Positions 9,290-17,374 of a stretch of 64,000 nt of DNA are shown piece by piece. The notes beneath the pieces were generated by a model. The model was given only the letters and a program-made list of their open reading frames with translations. It was not told where the DNA came from and did not search any database. Origin of the DNA: Streptomyces sp. Tue 6430 (GTDB lineage: Bacteria > Actinomycetota > Actinomycetes > Streptomycetales > Streptomycetaceae); assembly GCA_021568835.1 (NCBI GenBank), contig JAKGSH010000010.1, positions 3,782,001 to 3,846,000 on the forward strand, written 5' to 3'. A program made the position numbers and the translations under genes. Positions within the stretch are counted from its first letter, which is position 1. Every line of letters starts with the position of its first letter.

Positions 9290-10243
9290 CTACTGCGACA
9301 GCGTCCACACCGCGTACGCGAGCGCGTCCGCGTTGCGGTTGAGCGCCGTGTCGTTGACGTTGGCGGTGGTGTCGCAGGAGGAGTGGTAGCAGCGGTCGAA
9401 GGCCTGTCCGGCCGTACCGCCCCACTTGGTCACCTGCGCCGCCGTCTTGGTGCGGCTCGCCCCGGTGAACAGGCCGCCGACCGGGACGCCCGCGCTCTTG
9501 AAGGGCGCGTGGTCGGAGCGGCCGTCGCCCTCGGTCTCGATCTCCGTGGCGACGCCGATGCCCGCGAAGTAGTCCTTGAAGGTCTTCTCGATGGCCGGGT
9601 CGTCGTCGTAGACGAAGTAGCCGGGGTTCGGCGAGCCGATCATGTCGAAGTTGAGGTAGCCGCTGATGCGGGCGCGGTTCGCGGAGGACAGGTTGTTGAC
9701 GTAGTACTTGGAGCCGACCAGGCCGAGTTCCTCCGCGCCCCACCAGGCGAATCTCAGGTGCTTGGTGGGCTGGTAGCCGGTGCGGGCGACGGTGAGGGCG
9801 GCCTCCAGGACGGCGGCGGAACCGGTCCCGTTGTCGTTGATGCCGGCCCCGGAGGTGACGCTGTCGAGGTGCGCGCCGGCCATGACGACCTGGTTGGCGT
9901 CGCCGCCCGGCCAGTCGGCGACCAGGTTGTAGCCGACCCGGCTGGACGCGGTGAACTGCTGGATCGTGGTGGTGAATCCGGCGGCGTCCAGCTTGGCCTT
10001 CACGTAGTCGAGGGAGGCCCGGTACCCGGTGCGGCCGTGGGCGCGGTTGCCGCCGTTGGCGGTGGCGATCGACTGGAGCTGGGTCAGGTGTGCCTTGACG
10101 TTCGCCACCGGGATGTCGGGCGCGGCGGCGATCGCGACGGGCTCGGGGGCGGGTGCCGCGCCGGCTATGGATCCGGTGGCGAGCAGCGAGGCGGCCGCGA
10201 CGACGGCGGTCGCCGTCGCCCGCCCGGAAACGGAGAGCTTCAT
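9290..10243 (-). CDS. Secreted M28-family zinc aminopeptidase
   Basis: A 317-residue extracellular metallopeptidase like the S. griseus aminopeptidase (SGAP). The first 29 residues are a signal peptide (basic MKLSVSGR, hydrophobic TAVVAAASLLATGSIAG, cleavage near AGAAPA), followed by a short propeptide-like part. Zinc and catalytic positions are visible: His and Asp in AGAHLDSV and GINDNGTGS, the general base and ligand Glu pair in WGAEELGLVG, Asp in NFDMIGS and His in SDHAPF. ATG 10243 is chosen because the signal peptide begins there, with GGAG 9-10 bases upstream. Expected to remove large hydrophobic N-terminal residues from peptides; calcium binding is typical of the family. Confidence 0.92.
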   Translation of the reverse strand: MKLSVSGRATATAVVAAASLLATGSIAGAAPAPEPVAIAAAPDIPVANVKAHLTQLQSIATANGGNRAHGRTGYRASLDYVKAKLDAAGFTTTIQQFTASSRVGYNLVADWPGGDANQVVMAGAHLDSVTSGAGINDNGTGSAAVLEAALTVARTGYQPTKHLRFAWWGAEELGLVGSKYYVNNLSSANRARISGYLNFDMIGSPNPGYFVYDDDPAIEKTFKDYFAGIGVATEIETEGDGRSDHAPFKSAGVPVGGLFTGASRTKTAAQVTKWGGTAGQAFDRCYHSSCDTTANVNDTALNRNADALAYAVWTLSQ

Positions 10244-10545
10244 GGTGGGGGGCTCCGAGTTCCAGAGGGGTTCCCCGAGGGATGGCCACAGGGAACCCAC
10301 AGTGAATGGGGTGCCTGGATGGTGAAGCTGTGGCCAACTCTCCGTCAAGGGCGCTATCCGGACAGCGAGTTCACATAGCGGAGCCGCCGTCACCGGCCAC
10401 CGTGAGCCCCCGGATCCGGCCTGCCCCGCCTCACCCCAACCCGTCCGACCCGACCCGACCCGATCAGGTCACGTCACGTCACGTCACATCAGGTCAGGTC
10501 AGGGCGCGTCAGATCAGGTCGATCCCCACCGGCCCCCGGCCCGGC
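10244..10545. other. Intergenic region with TTGACG box and 5-base tandem repeats
   Basis: Holds the upstream region of the secreted peptidase. On the minus strand a TTGACG lies at 10349-10344, a candidate -35 without an obvious consensus -10. Toward the VOC gene, 10440-10515 is a chain of tandem 5-base units (CGACC three times, GTCAC four times, then AGGTC variants). I see no gene in it. Confidence 0.45.
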
Positions 10546-11022
10546 TCACTGCACGCAGAACTCGTTCCCCTCCGGGTCCGCCATCACCACCCACGTCCCG
10601 GACGGCTCCTTCACCTCCCGCAGCACACTCGCCCCGAGCGCGGTCAGCCGCTCGACCTCGCCCTCCCGCCGCTCGGCGCCGGGGTGCAGGTCGAGGTGGA
10701 GCCGGTTCTTGACGGTCTTCTCCTCCGGCACCCGCTGGAACAGCAGTCGCCGCCCCAGCCCGGTGCCGGTGTCCGCGTCGAAGGGGTCCGCGGGATGCCG
10801 TACGGCGATCAGGTCCCGGAAGGCCGGGCGGCCGTGGTGCTCCACCGTCGCCGCGCCGGGCAGTGCGCCGAGCCCCAGCAGGCGCTCGACGAGTGCGCTG
10901 TTGTCCTCGACCGCGTAGTGCAGCGCGGCGGCCCAGAAGTCCGCCTGGGCGTGCGGGTCGAGGGAGTCGACGACGAGCTTCCAGTGGACGGGAGTGGGTT
11001 CCGCTGCGGGTGTCTCGCTCAT
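10546..11022 (-). CDS. VOC-superfamily (glyoxalase/bleomycin-resistance fold) protein
   Basis: A 158-residue protein with two beta-alpha-beta-beta-beta modules. The first starts HWKLVVDSLDPHAQADFWAAALHY and the second KNRLHLDLHPGAERREGEVERLTALGASVL, ending DPEGNEFCV, which is typical of glyoxalase/dioxygenase-like proteins. The conserved HLDL and the terminal E are metal-ligand positions in the family; a substrate cannot be named. ATG 11022 is part of a palindrome shared with the divergent CGNR gene (11020-11046), leaving no room for a ribosome site, so a leaderless mRNA is likely. Probably controlled by the neighbouring CGNR protein (inference). Confidence 0.8.
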   Translation of the reverse strand: MSETPAAEPTPVHWKLVVDSLDPHAQADFWAAALHYAVEDNSALVERLLGLGALPGAATVEHHGRPAFRDLIAVRHPADPFDADTGTGLGRRLLFQRVPEEKTVKNRLHLDLHPGAERREGEVERLTALGASVLREVKEPSGTWVVMADPEGNEFCVQ

Positions 11023-11046
11023 GTAACCAGTTATATTGGTTACATG
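11020..11046. promoter_or_regulatory. Palindromic operator with overlapping divergent leaderless promoters
   Basis: CATGTAACCA at 11020-11029 and TGGTTACATG at 11037-11046 are perfect 10-base inverted arms around a 7-base A+T-rich centre. Both start codons lie inside the arms. On the plus strand TATATT (11032-11037) is followed by 6 bases and ATG; on the minus strand TATAAC (11035-11030) is followed by 7 bases and ATG. Both spacings place +1 at the A of the start codon, so both mRNAs would be leaderless and one bound dimer could block both. Confidence 0.7.
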
Positions 11047-11763
11047 AGCGCGCAGGCAACGGAAACGCCGGGACGTCCGGAAACACCGGGTGGTCCCGGA
11101 TCGCCGGCCGGCCGGCTCCCCGGCCTGACCCTGGTCTCGCACGACGGCAGGCCCTACCGCTTCGACCCGGGCGCCCTCTGCCTGGAACTGCTGGTCACCG
11201 GCGGCCCCGGCGCCTTCGCCCGCTACGAGGTGCTGCACGAACCCGCCGACCTCGCCGCCTGGGCCGACCGCAGCCGCCTGCCCGAAGGGCTGGAACTCAC
11301 CGTTTCGGACGCGGAACTGAGCCGGGTGCGCGCCGTGCGCGACGCCCTCTTCCTCCTCACGGCCGACCGGGCCCACGGTCGCCCGCAACGGCCCGAGCAC
11401 CTGGACGCCCTCAACGCGGCCGCGGCCGAGGCCCCGCTCGTCCCCTGCCTCACCCCGGACGGCACCCGCGCCTGGGCCCCCGGCGCCACCGGCACCCAGC
11501 TGCTCTCGACCGTCGCCCGCGACGCGGTCGACCTCTTCACCGGCCCGTACGCGCACCGCGTCCGCGAGTGCGGCGCGCACGACTGCCGGCTCCTCTTCGT
11601 CGACACCTCCCGCCCCGGCCGCCGCCGCTGGTGCGCGATGGAACACTGCGGCAACCGCGAGAAGGTACGGGCACACCGGGCCCGCGGACGGCTCGACCAG
11701 GGCCTGTCCGACGGATCACGCGGAAAGAGGGCGGAGACGCCGCTGACCGGCGACCCGCGGTGA
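11044..11763 (+). CDS. CGNR zinc-finger (ABATE-type) putative regulator
   Basis: A 239-residue protein. After a Pro/Gly-rich start, residues about 25-180 resemble the ABATE ligand-sensing domain (GALCLELLVTGG, ELSRVRAVRDALFLLTAD). The C-terminus has the zinc finger C-x4-C...C-x4-C ending in the family motif CGNREKVRAHR, which binds DNA. It starts 21 bases from the divergent VOC gene within a palindrome that is probably its own operator. The effector is unknown. The last 25 residues after the finger are non-conserved. Confidence 0.85.
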   Translation: MSAQATETPGRPETPGGPGSPAGRLPGLTLVSHDGRPYRFDPGALCLELLVTGGPGAFARYEVLHEPADLAAWADRSRLPEGLELTVSDAELSRVRAVRDALFLLTADRAHGRPQRPEHLDALNAAAAEAPLVPCLTPDGTRAWAPGATGTQLLSTVARDAVDLFTGPYAHRVRECGAHDCRLLFVDTSRPGRRRWCAMEHCGNREKVRAHRARGRLDQGLSDGSRGKRAETPLTGDPR

Positions 11764-11770
11764 CCGGCGA

Positions 11771-12838
11771 CTACGGCTTGGCGACCGGGGAGGCCTCCGG
11801 TGCTTCGGCCGCCGGCGGCGGGCTGCCGTCCTCCCGTACGGCACCGGCGACGGCACCGGCCGCCACGGCGGCCTCGCCCGTCGCGGCGGCGCCGGGCATC
11901 CCGGCCTCGGCGACCATCAACCGGGACGCCCGCAGCGCCCGGGCCGTCCGGCGCGAGGTGCGCCACGCGTCCCCGGTGAGCAGCACCAGCGCCAGCCAGA
12001 CCAGCGCGAAGCCGGCCCAGCGCTCGGGCGGCATGGCCTCGCCGAAGTACACGACGCCGAGCAGGAACTGGAAGACCGGCGCCATGTACTGCAACAGGCC
12101 CAGCGTGGACAGCGGCACCCGGATCGCCGCCGCGCCGAAGCAGACCAGCGGGAGCGCGGTGACGATGCCGGTGGAGACGAGGAGCGCGGAGTGCCCGGCG
12201 CCCTCGCCGGTGAAGGTGGAGCCACCGTGCGCCGACAGCCACAGCAGGTAGCCGAGCGCCGGCAGGAACTGGATCGCGGTCTCGGCCGCCAGCGACTCGA
12301 CCCCGCCGAGGTCGACCTTCTTCTTCACCAGCCCGTAGGTGGCGAAGGAGAAGGCGAGGCAGAGCGAGATCCACGGCGGGTGGCCGTATCCCACGGTCAG
12401 CACGAGGACGGCGGCCAGGCCGACACCGACGGCCACCCACTGCACGGGCCGCAGCCGCTCCTTCAGGAGCAGGACGCCCATCGCGATGGTGACCAGCGGG
12501 TTGATGAAGTAGCCGAGGGAGGCCTCGACGACGTGGCCGCTGTTCACGGCCCAGATGTAGACGCCCCAGTTCACGGTGATGACGGCGGCGGCCACGGTGA
12601 CGAGCGCGAGCCGGCGCGGCTGCCGCAGCAGCTCGCCGGCCCACTTCCAGCGCCGTACGACGATCAGCGCGACGGCGACGAAGACGAGGGACCACACCAT
12701 GCGGTGGGCGAGGATCTCGCCCGCGCCGGCGGGCTTGAGCAGCGGCCAGAAGAGGGGGACGAGCCCCCACATCCCGTAGGCGGCGAAACCGTTCAGCAGG
12801 CCTGTCCGGCCCTCACCAGCCTTGGACTTCCCGGCCAC
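11771..12838 (-). CDS. rarD: EamA/RarD-like drug/metabolite permease
   Basis: A 355-residue inner-membrane protein with ten predicted hydrophobic segments in two EamA repeats, from GLLNGFAAYGMWGLVPLFWPLLKP to WAGFALVWLALVLLTGDAW. The sequence AHRMVWSLVF and ESLGYFINPLVTI-like core (ASLGYFINPLVTIAMGVLLLKE) match RarD. The substrate in vivo is unknown. GTG 12838 has an excellent AGAAGGAGGGG site. The C-terminal 55 residues are an Ala/Gly/Pro-rich cytoplasmic tail not needed for the fold. It ends 8 bases from the convergent CGNR gene. Confidence 0.88.
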   Translation of the reverse strand: MAGKSKAGEGRTGLLNGFAAYGMWGLVPLFWPLLKPAGAGEILAHRMVWSLVFVAVALIVVRRWKWAGELLRQPRRLALVTVAAAVITVNWGVYIWAVNSGHVVEASLGYFINPLVTIAMGVLLLKERLRPVQWVAVGVGLAAVLVLTVGYGHPPWISLCLAFSFATYGLVKKKVDLGGVESLAAETAIQFLPALGYLLWLSAHGGSTFTGEGAGHSALLVSTGIVTALPLVCFGAAAIRVPLSTLGLLQYMAPVFQFLLGVVYFGEAMPPERWAGFALVWLALVLLTGDAWRTSRRTARALRASRLMVAEAGMPGAAATGEAAVAAGAVAGAVREDGSPPPAAEAPEASPVAKP

Positions 12839-13005
12839 GGGCCCCTCCTTCTGACGATCGCACCGCCTCGTGACAGGCGCGCGTGGTCGAAGGTAACGCC
12901 GGACACCCCCGTCTGTCATGCCCGTATCGCCATACGGTCGTGACAGGCGGGGGTCGGCCCGGCAGATCGGTCCGGTGCCGGCCCGGCGGGACGCTCCTGT
13001 GGGTG

Positions 13006-13860
13006 TCAGTCCTGGAGTGCGGCGGCGATCGCCTCGGACAGCGGGGTGGTCGGGCGGCCCGTCAGCCGGGACAGGTCGCCGGTGGTGACGACCAGCTCGC
13101 CCTTCTCGATGGACGCGTCCACGCCGGCCAGGATCGCGGCGAACGGCCCGGGCAGCCCGGCGCCGGTCAGGATGCCGGTCAGCGCCTCGGGGGACACGGC
13201 GTTGTAGACGATCTCCCTGCCGGTCCGCCGGCTCAGCTCGGCCGCGTACTCCGCGAAGCTCCACGCCTCGTCGCCGCCCAGCTCGTACGTCGTGTTCTCG
13301 TGCCCCTCGCCGGTCAGTACGGCGACCGCGGCGGCGGCGTAGTCGGCGCGGGAGGCGGAGGAGAGGCGGCCGTCACCGGCGGCGGCGACGACGGCGTCGT
13401 GCGCCAGCACCGGGGCGAGGTTCTCGGTGTAGTTCTCGTGGTACCAGCCGTTGCGCAGCAGGCTGTAGGGGAGGCCGGAGGCCAGCAGGGCCTTCTCGGT
13501 GGCACGGTGGTCGTCGGCCAGCGCGGCGCTCAGGCTGCCGGGCGCGCTCGTGTACGCCAGCAGCGCGACGCCCGCCGCCGCGGCGGCGTCGATGACGACC
13601 TGGTGCTGGGCCGGGCGGCCCTTGTCGAACTCGTTGCCCGAGATCAGCAGGACCTTGTCGCCGGCGGCGAACAGGCCGTCGAAGGTCCGGGGGGCGTTGT
13701 AGTCGGCGACCGCGAGCCTCACGCCGCGCGCGGCGAGGTCGGCGGCCCTGGCCTCGTCGCGCACGACGGCCGTGATCTCCGCGGCGGGGACCTTCTCCAG
13801 CAACTGCTCCACGACGTGACGGCCGAGGTGTCCGGTGGCTCCGGTGACGACGATGCTCAT
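13006..13860 (-). CDS. NAD(P)H:quinone oxidoreductase-like SDR (QorB/NmrA type)
   Basis: A 284-residue atypical short-chain dehydrogenase. The Rossmann motif GATGHLG is at residues 7-13. NADP contacts are suggested by VVRDEARA, and YTSAPGS and LRNGWYHENYTENL are typical of the QorB group. In relatives the gene lies next to a divergent HxlR-type redox regulator that represses it; here no such gene is present, only an operator-like palindrome upstream (13924-13948). Likely a cytosolic quinone or aldehyde reductase. Confidence 0.85.
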   Translation of the reverse strand: MSIVVTGATGHLGRHVVEQLLEKVPAAEITAVVRDEARAADLAARGVRLAVADYNAPRTFDGLFAAGDKVLLISGNEFDKGRPAQHQVVIDAAAAAGVALLAYTSAPGSLSAALADDHRATEKALLASGLPYSLLRNGWYHENYTENLAPVLAHDAVVAAAGDGRLSSASRADYAAAAVAVLTGEGHENTTYELGGDEAWSFAEYAAELSRRTGREIVYNAVSPEALTGILTGAGLPGPFAAILAGVDASIEKGELVVTTGDLSRLTGRPTTPLSEAIAAALQD

Positions 13861-13923
13861 GATGCAGAACTCCTTGGGGGTGCGGTCTGCAACTAACCCT
13901 AAGGCGTGCGCTAACTAAGGGAA

Positions 13924-13948
13924 AGTACCCACTTTGAAGTAAGGTACT
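13924..13948. promoter_or_regulatory. Operator-like palindrome upstream of the QorB-like gene
   Basis: A dyad with outer arms AGTACC (13924-13929) and GGTACT (13943-13948) and inner arms ACTT (13931-13934) and AAGT (13937-13940). It lies in a distinctly A+T-rich intergenic patch with further TAACT/TAAGG half-sites on the side of the gene. This fits an HxlR/MarR-type binding site; no cognate regulator gene follows. Confidence 0.55.
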
Positions 13949-13987
13949 GGTGTTCAGGTAAGTTCAGGGAATGCGGATGTCCGGGGG

Positions 13988-14030
13988 CGCACGAAGGCCC
14001 GGAACCGTCACGGTTCCGGGCCTTCGTGCG
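13988..14030. terminator. Strong intrinsic terminator
   Basis: A perfect 19-base inverted repeat (13988-14006 and 14012-14030) with a 5-base loop. It lies downstream of korB (minus strand) and also faces any plus-strand transcript from the QorB promoter region. Confidence 0.85.
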
Positions 14031-14070
14031 ACGCGTGCAGCGCCTGTGACGCGTGCGATGTGCCGCCGTC

Positions 14071-14150
14071 GCTCAGCTGCTCAGCTGCTCAGCTGCTCAG
14101 CCGCTCAGCCGCTCAGCCGCTCAGCCGCTCAGCTGCTCAGTCGCTCAGCC
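14071..14150. repeat. Ten-unit 8-base tandem repeat over the korB stop codon
   Basis: Ten units of GCTCAGCC or GCTCAGCT (one GCTCAGTC) in perfect register. The korB stop (TGA at 14147-14145 on the minus strand) is inside the last unit. Each unit gives TGA on the minus strand, and because 8 is not a multiple of 3 the stops cycle through all three frames. Confidence 0.9.
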
Positions 14151-15224
14151 GACGACCGTCCAGGTGTCCCCGCCCGCCAGCAGCGCGGCCAGGTCCCCCT
14201 TGCCGTGCCGGTCGACGGCCGCGTCGAGCTGGTCGGACATCCGGGTGTCGTACACCGGCCGCTCGACGGAGCGCAGGACGCCGATCGGCGTGTGGTGCAG
14301 GGTGTCCGGGTCGGCCAGCCGGGACAGCGCGAACGCGGTGGTCGGGGACGCGGAGCGCGCGTCGTGGACCAGGACCTCGGACTCGTTCTCCGCGGTCACC
14401 GTCACCACCTTCAGATCGCCGGTCGCGCGGTCCCGCACGACGCCCCGGGACCGGTCGGCACCGAACCGGATCGGCTGCCCGTGCTCGAGGCGGATCACCG
14501 CCTCCTCGGCCGACTCCCGGTCCTTCAGCGCGTCGAAGGCGCCGTCGTTGAAGATGTTGCAGTTCTGGTAGATCTCCACCAGCGCCGTGCCCGGATGGGC
14601 GGCGGCCTGACGCAGCACCTCCGTCAGGTGCTTGCGGTCGGAGTCGATCGTGCGCGCCACGAACGACGCCTCCGCGCCGAGCGCCAGCGACACCGGGTTG
14701 AACGGTGTGTCCAGCGACCCCATCGGCGTCGACTTGGTGATCTTGCCGACCTCGGAGGTGGGCGAGTACTGCCCCTTGGTCAACCCGTAGATCCGGTTGT
14801 TGAACAGCAGGATCTTGAGGTTCACATTGCGCCGCAGGGCGTGGATGAGGTGGTTGCCGCCGATGGACAGGGCGTCCCCGTCCCCGGTCACCACCCACAC
14901 GCTCAGGTCGCGCCGGCTGGTGGCGAGCCCGGTCGCGATCGCCGGGGCCCGCCCGTGGATCGAGTGCATCCCGTAGGTGTTCAGGTAGTACGGGAAGCGC
15001 GAGGAGCAGCCGATGCCCGAGACGAAGACGATGTTCTCCCTGGCCAGCCCCAGCTCCGGCATGAAGCCCTGGACGGCGGCCAGGATCGCGTAGTCACCGC
15101 AGCCGGGGCACCAGCGGACCTCCTGGTCGGACTTGAAGTCCTTCATGGACTGGCGGCCCTCGGCCTTGGGGACGAGGGAAAGCGCCTCGATCGTGCCCGC
15201 GCCTTCCGTGGACGTCTCAGCCAT
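14145..15224 (-). CDS. korB: 2-oxoacid:ferredoxin oxidoreductase, beta subunit
   Basis: A 359-residue thiamine diphosphate subunit. It carries the [4Fe-4S] cysteines in RWCPGCGDYAIL and GIGCSSRFP, the TPP/Mg motif GDGDALSIGGNHL and NNRIYGLTKGQYSPT. With KorA it oxidises 2-oxoglutarate (or a related 2-oxoacid) with CoA to acyl-CoA and CO2 and reduces ferredoxin. Its start overlaps the korA stop by 8 bases. This is the 2-oxoglutarate pattern seen in actinobacteria and mycobacterial KorB; substrate assignment is by family only. The gene ends inside an 8-base tandem repeat followed by a strong hairpin. Confidence 0.92.
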   Translation of the reverse strand: MAETSTEGAGTIEALSLVPKAEGRQSMKDFKSDQEVRWCPGCGDYAILAAVQGFMPELGLARENIVFVSGIGCSSRFPYYLNTYGMHSIHGRAPAIATGLATSRRDLSVWVVTGDGDALSIGGNHLIHALRRNVNLKILLFNNRIYGLTKGQYSPTSEVGKITKSTPMGSLDTPFNPVSLALGAEASFVARTIDSDRKHLTEVLRQAAAHPGTALVEIYQNCNIFNDGAFDALKDRESAEEAVIRLEHGQPIRFGADRSRGVVRDRATGDLKVVTVTAENESEVLVHDARSASPTTAFALSRLADPDTLHHTPIGVLRSVERPVYDTRMSDQLDAAVDRHGKGDLAALLAGGDTWTVVG

Positions 15225-17163
15225 CGATGGCCTCCTTGAGCGCCGAGGCGAGCTGCTCCGCCTTGAACGGCATGCCGTTGACCTGGTTGTAGGAGTGCGC
15301 GTCGACCAGGTATCTCGCCCGGATCAGGGTGGCGAGCTGGCCCAGGTTCATCTCCGGGATCACGACCTTGTCGTACGCCTTCAGCACCGCGCCCAGGTTC
15401 TTCGGGAACGGGTTCAGATGCCGCAGGTGGGCCTGCGCGATCGGCTCCCCGGCCGCCCGCAGCCGCCGTACCGCCGCGGTGACGGGCCCGTAGGTGGAAC
15501 CCCAGCCCAGGACCAGGGTCCTCGCCCCGTGCGGGTCGTCGACCTCGACGTCCGGCACGTCGACGCCGTCGATCTTGGCCTGCCGGAGGCGGACCATGAA
15601 GTCGTGGTTGGCGGGGTCGTAGGAGATGTTGCCGGTGCCGTCCTGCTTCTCGATCCCGCCGATCCGGTGCTCCAGCCCCGGCGTGCCCGGCACCGCCCAC
15701 GGCCGGGCGAGGGTCCGCGGATCGCGCTTGTACGGCCAGAAGACCTCGGAGCCGTCCTCCAGGGTGTGGTTGGGCCCCTGCGCGAACTGCACCGCCAGAT
15801 CCGGCAGCTCGTCCAGCTCGGGGATCCGCCACGGCTCGGAGCCGTTGGCGAGGTAGCCGTCGGACAGCAGCATCACCGGCGTGCGGTACGTCAGCGCGAT
15901 CCGGGCCGCCTCCAGGGCGGCGTCGAAGCAGTCGGCGGGCGTGCGGGGCGCGACGATCGGGAGCGGGGCCTCGCCGTTGCGCCCGAACATCGCCTGCAGC
16001 AGGTCCGCCTGCTCGGTCTTGGTCGGCAGACCGGTCGACGGCCCGCCCCGCTGGATGTCGACGACCAGCAGCGGCAGTTCCAGCGACACGGCGAGCCCGA
16101 TGGTCTCCGACTTCAGGGCCACGCCGGGACCGGAGGTCGTGGTCACCGCCAGCGACCCGCCGAAGGCGGCCCCGAGCGCCGCGCCGATGCCCGCGATCTC
16201 GTCCTCGGCCTGGAAGGTGCGCACGCCGAAGTTCTTGTGCCGGCTCAGCTCGTGCAGGATGTCCGAGGCCGGCGTGATCGGGTACGAGCCGAGGAACAGC
16301 GGGAGGTCGGCCTGCCGGGAGGCCGCGATCAGTCCGTACGCCAGCGCCAGGTTCCCGGAGATGTTCCGGTAGGTGCCGACGGGGAACGCCTTCGCCGCCG
16401 GGGCGACCTCGTAGCTGACCGCGAAGTCCTCGGTCGTCTCGCCGAAGTTCCAGCCCGCCCGGAACGCCGCGATGTTGGCGGCCGCGATGTCCGGCTTCTT
16501 CGCGAACTTCGCCTTCAGGAACTTCTCGGTCCCCTCGGTCGGCCGGTGGTACATCCACGACAGGAGGCCGAGCGCGAACATGTTCTTGCTGCGCTCGGCC
16601 TCCTTGCGGGTGAGGTCGAAATCCTTGAGTGCCTCGACGGTCAGCGTGGTCAACGGGACCGGGTGGATCTGGTAACCGTCGAGGGACCCGTCCTCCAGCG
16701 GCGAGGCCGCGTACCCCACCTTCTGCATCGCCCGTTTGCTGAACTCGTCCGTGTTGACGATGATCTCCGCACCGCGCGGCACATCGCCGATGTTCGCCTT
16801 CAGGGCCGCCGGATTCATCGCGACCAGCACGTTCGGCGCGTCACCCGGCGTGAGGATGTCGTGGTCCGCGAAGTGCAGCTGGAACGAGGACACGCCGGGA
16901 AGGGTGCCGGCGGGCGCCCGGATCTCGGCGGGGAAGTTCGGCAGCGTCGACAGGTCGTTGCCGAACGACGCCGTCTCCGAGGTGAAACGGTCCCCGGTGA
17001 GCTGCATGCCGTCACCGGAGTCCCCCGCGAACCTGATGATCACCCGGTCGAGACGGCGCACGTCCTTCGTCCCGCCCGGTTTGCGCTGCTCTCCCACGAC
17101 GGCTGCGTCCGTTCCGTCGCTGCCGTCGGCCTGTTCCGCTGGGCTGCTGACCTGACTGGTCAC
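15217..17163 (-). CDS. korA: 2-oxoacid:ferredoxin oxidoreductase, alpha (gamma-alpha fused) subunit
   Basis: A 648-residue protein. Residues about 40-220 are the gamma-like domain (RFAGDSGDGMQLTGDRF), residues about 245-500 the pyrimidine-binding alpha domain (YPITPASDILHELSR, FQAEDEIAGIGAALGAAFGG, TTTSGPGVALKSE), and the end is the transketolase C-terminal type domain (KVVIPEMNLGQLATLIRAR). GTG 17163 is chosen because GGGAGGTCC lies 8-16 bases upstream. It is first in the two-gene operon. An ACCCT/AGGGT inverted repeat near 17225-17245 lies in the promoter region. Confidence 0.92.
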   Translation of the reverse strand: MTSQVSSPAEQADGSDGTDAAVVGEQRKPGGTKDVRRLDRVIIRFAGDSGDGMQLTGDRFTSETASFGNDLSTLPNFPAEIRAPAGTLPGVSSFQLHFADHDILTPGDAPNVLVAMNPAALKANIGDVPRGAEIIVNTDEFSKRAMQKVGYAASPLEDGSLDGYQIHPVPLTTLTVEALKDFDLTRKEAERSKNMFALGLLSWMYHRPTEGTEKFLKAKFAKKPDIAAANIAAFRAGWNFGETTEDFAVSYEVAPAAKAFPVGTYRNISGNLALAYGLIAASRQADLPLFLGSYPITPASDILHELSRHKNFGVRTFQAEDEIAGIGAALGAAFGGSLAVTTTSGPGVALKSETIGLAVSLELPLLVVDIQRGGPSTGLPTKTEQADLLQAMFGRNGEAPLPIVAPRTPADCFDAALEAARIALTYRTPVMLLSDGYLANGSEPWRIPELDELPDLAVQFAQGPNHTLEDGSEVFWPYKRDPRTLARPWAVPGTPGLEHRIGGIEKQDGTGNISYDPANHDFMVRLRQAKIDGVDVPDVEVDDPHGARTLVLGWGSTYGPVTAAVRRLRAAGEPIAQAHLRHLNPFPKNLGAVLKAYDKVVIPEMNLGQLATLIRARYLVDAHSYNQVNGMPFKAEQLASALKEAIDG

Positions 17164-17374
17164 TGAGCTGGACCTCCCTCGAGGCGGCTGTCCGGGGAGC
17201 GGTCTTCCCACAGACCCTCCCTGGATCAACCCTACGTCTGTAAGGGTCGCCTTCCCGGCCATTCGCACGACGGTCACCGCCCCGAGCCGGCCCGGCGCCC
17301 TGACGCGCCATGATTTCCGACTGTCCGGAATGTGCGAGAAGGCGCGACGAAGGAAAAACGCTCTTTCGCCGTCC

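Noticed and set aside
13971..15239. Plus-strand frame starting with AAQLLSRSAAQ-type repeats
   Set aside because: A translation of the 8-base DNA repeat followed by the antisense of korB; no family features.
15133..17166. 677-codon plus-strand frame
   Set aside because: Antisense of korA, rich in Arg/Val/Gln/Asp as expected for a shadow frame in high-G+C DNA.
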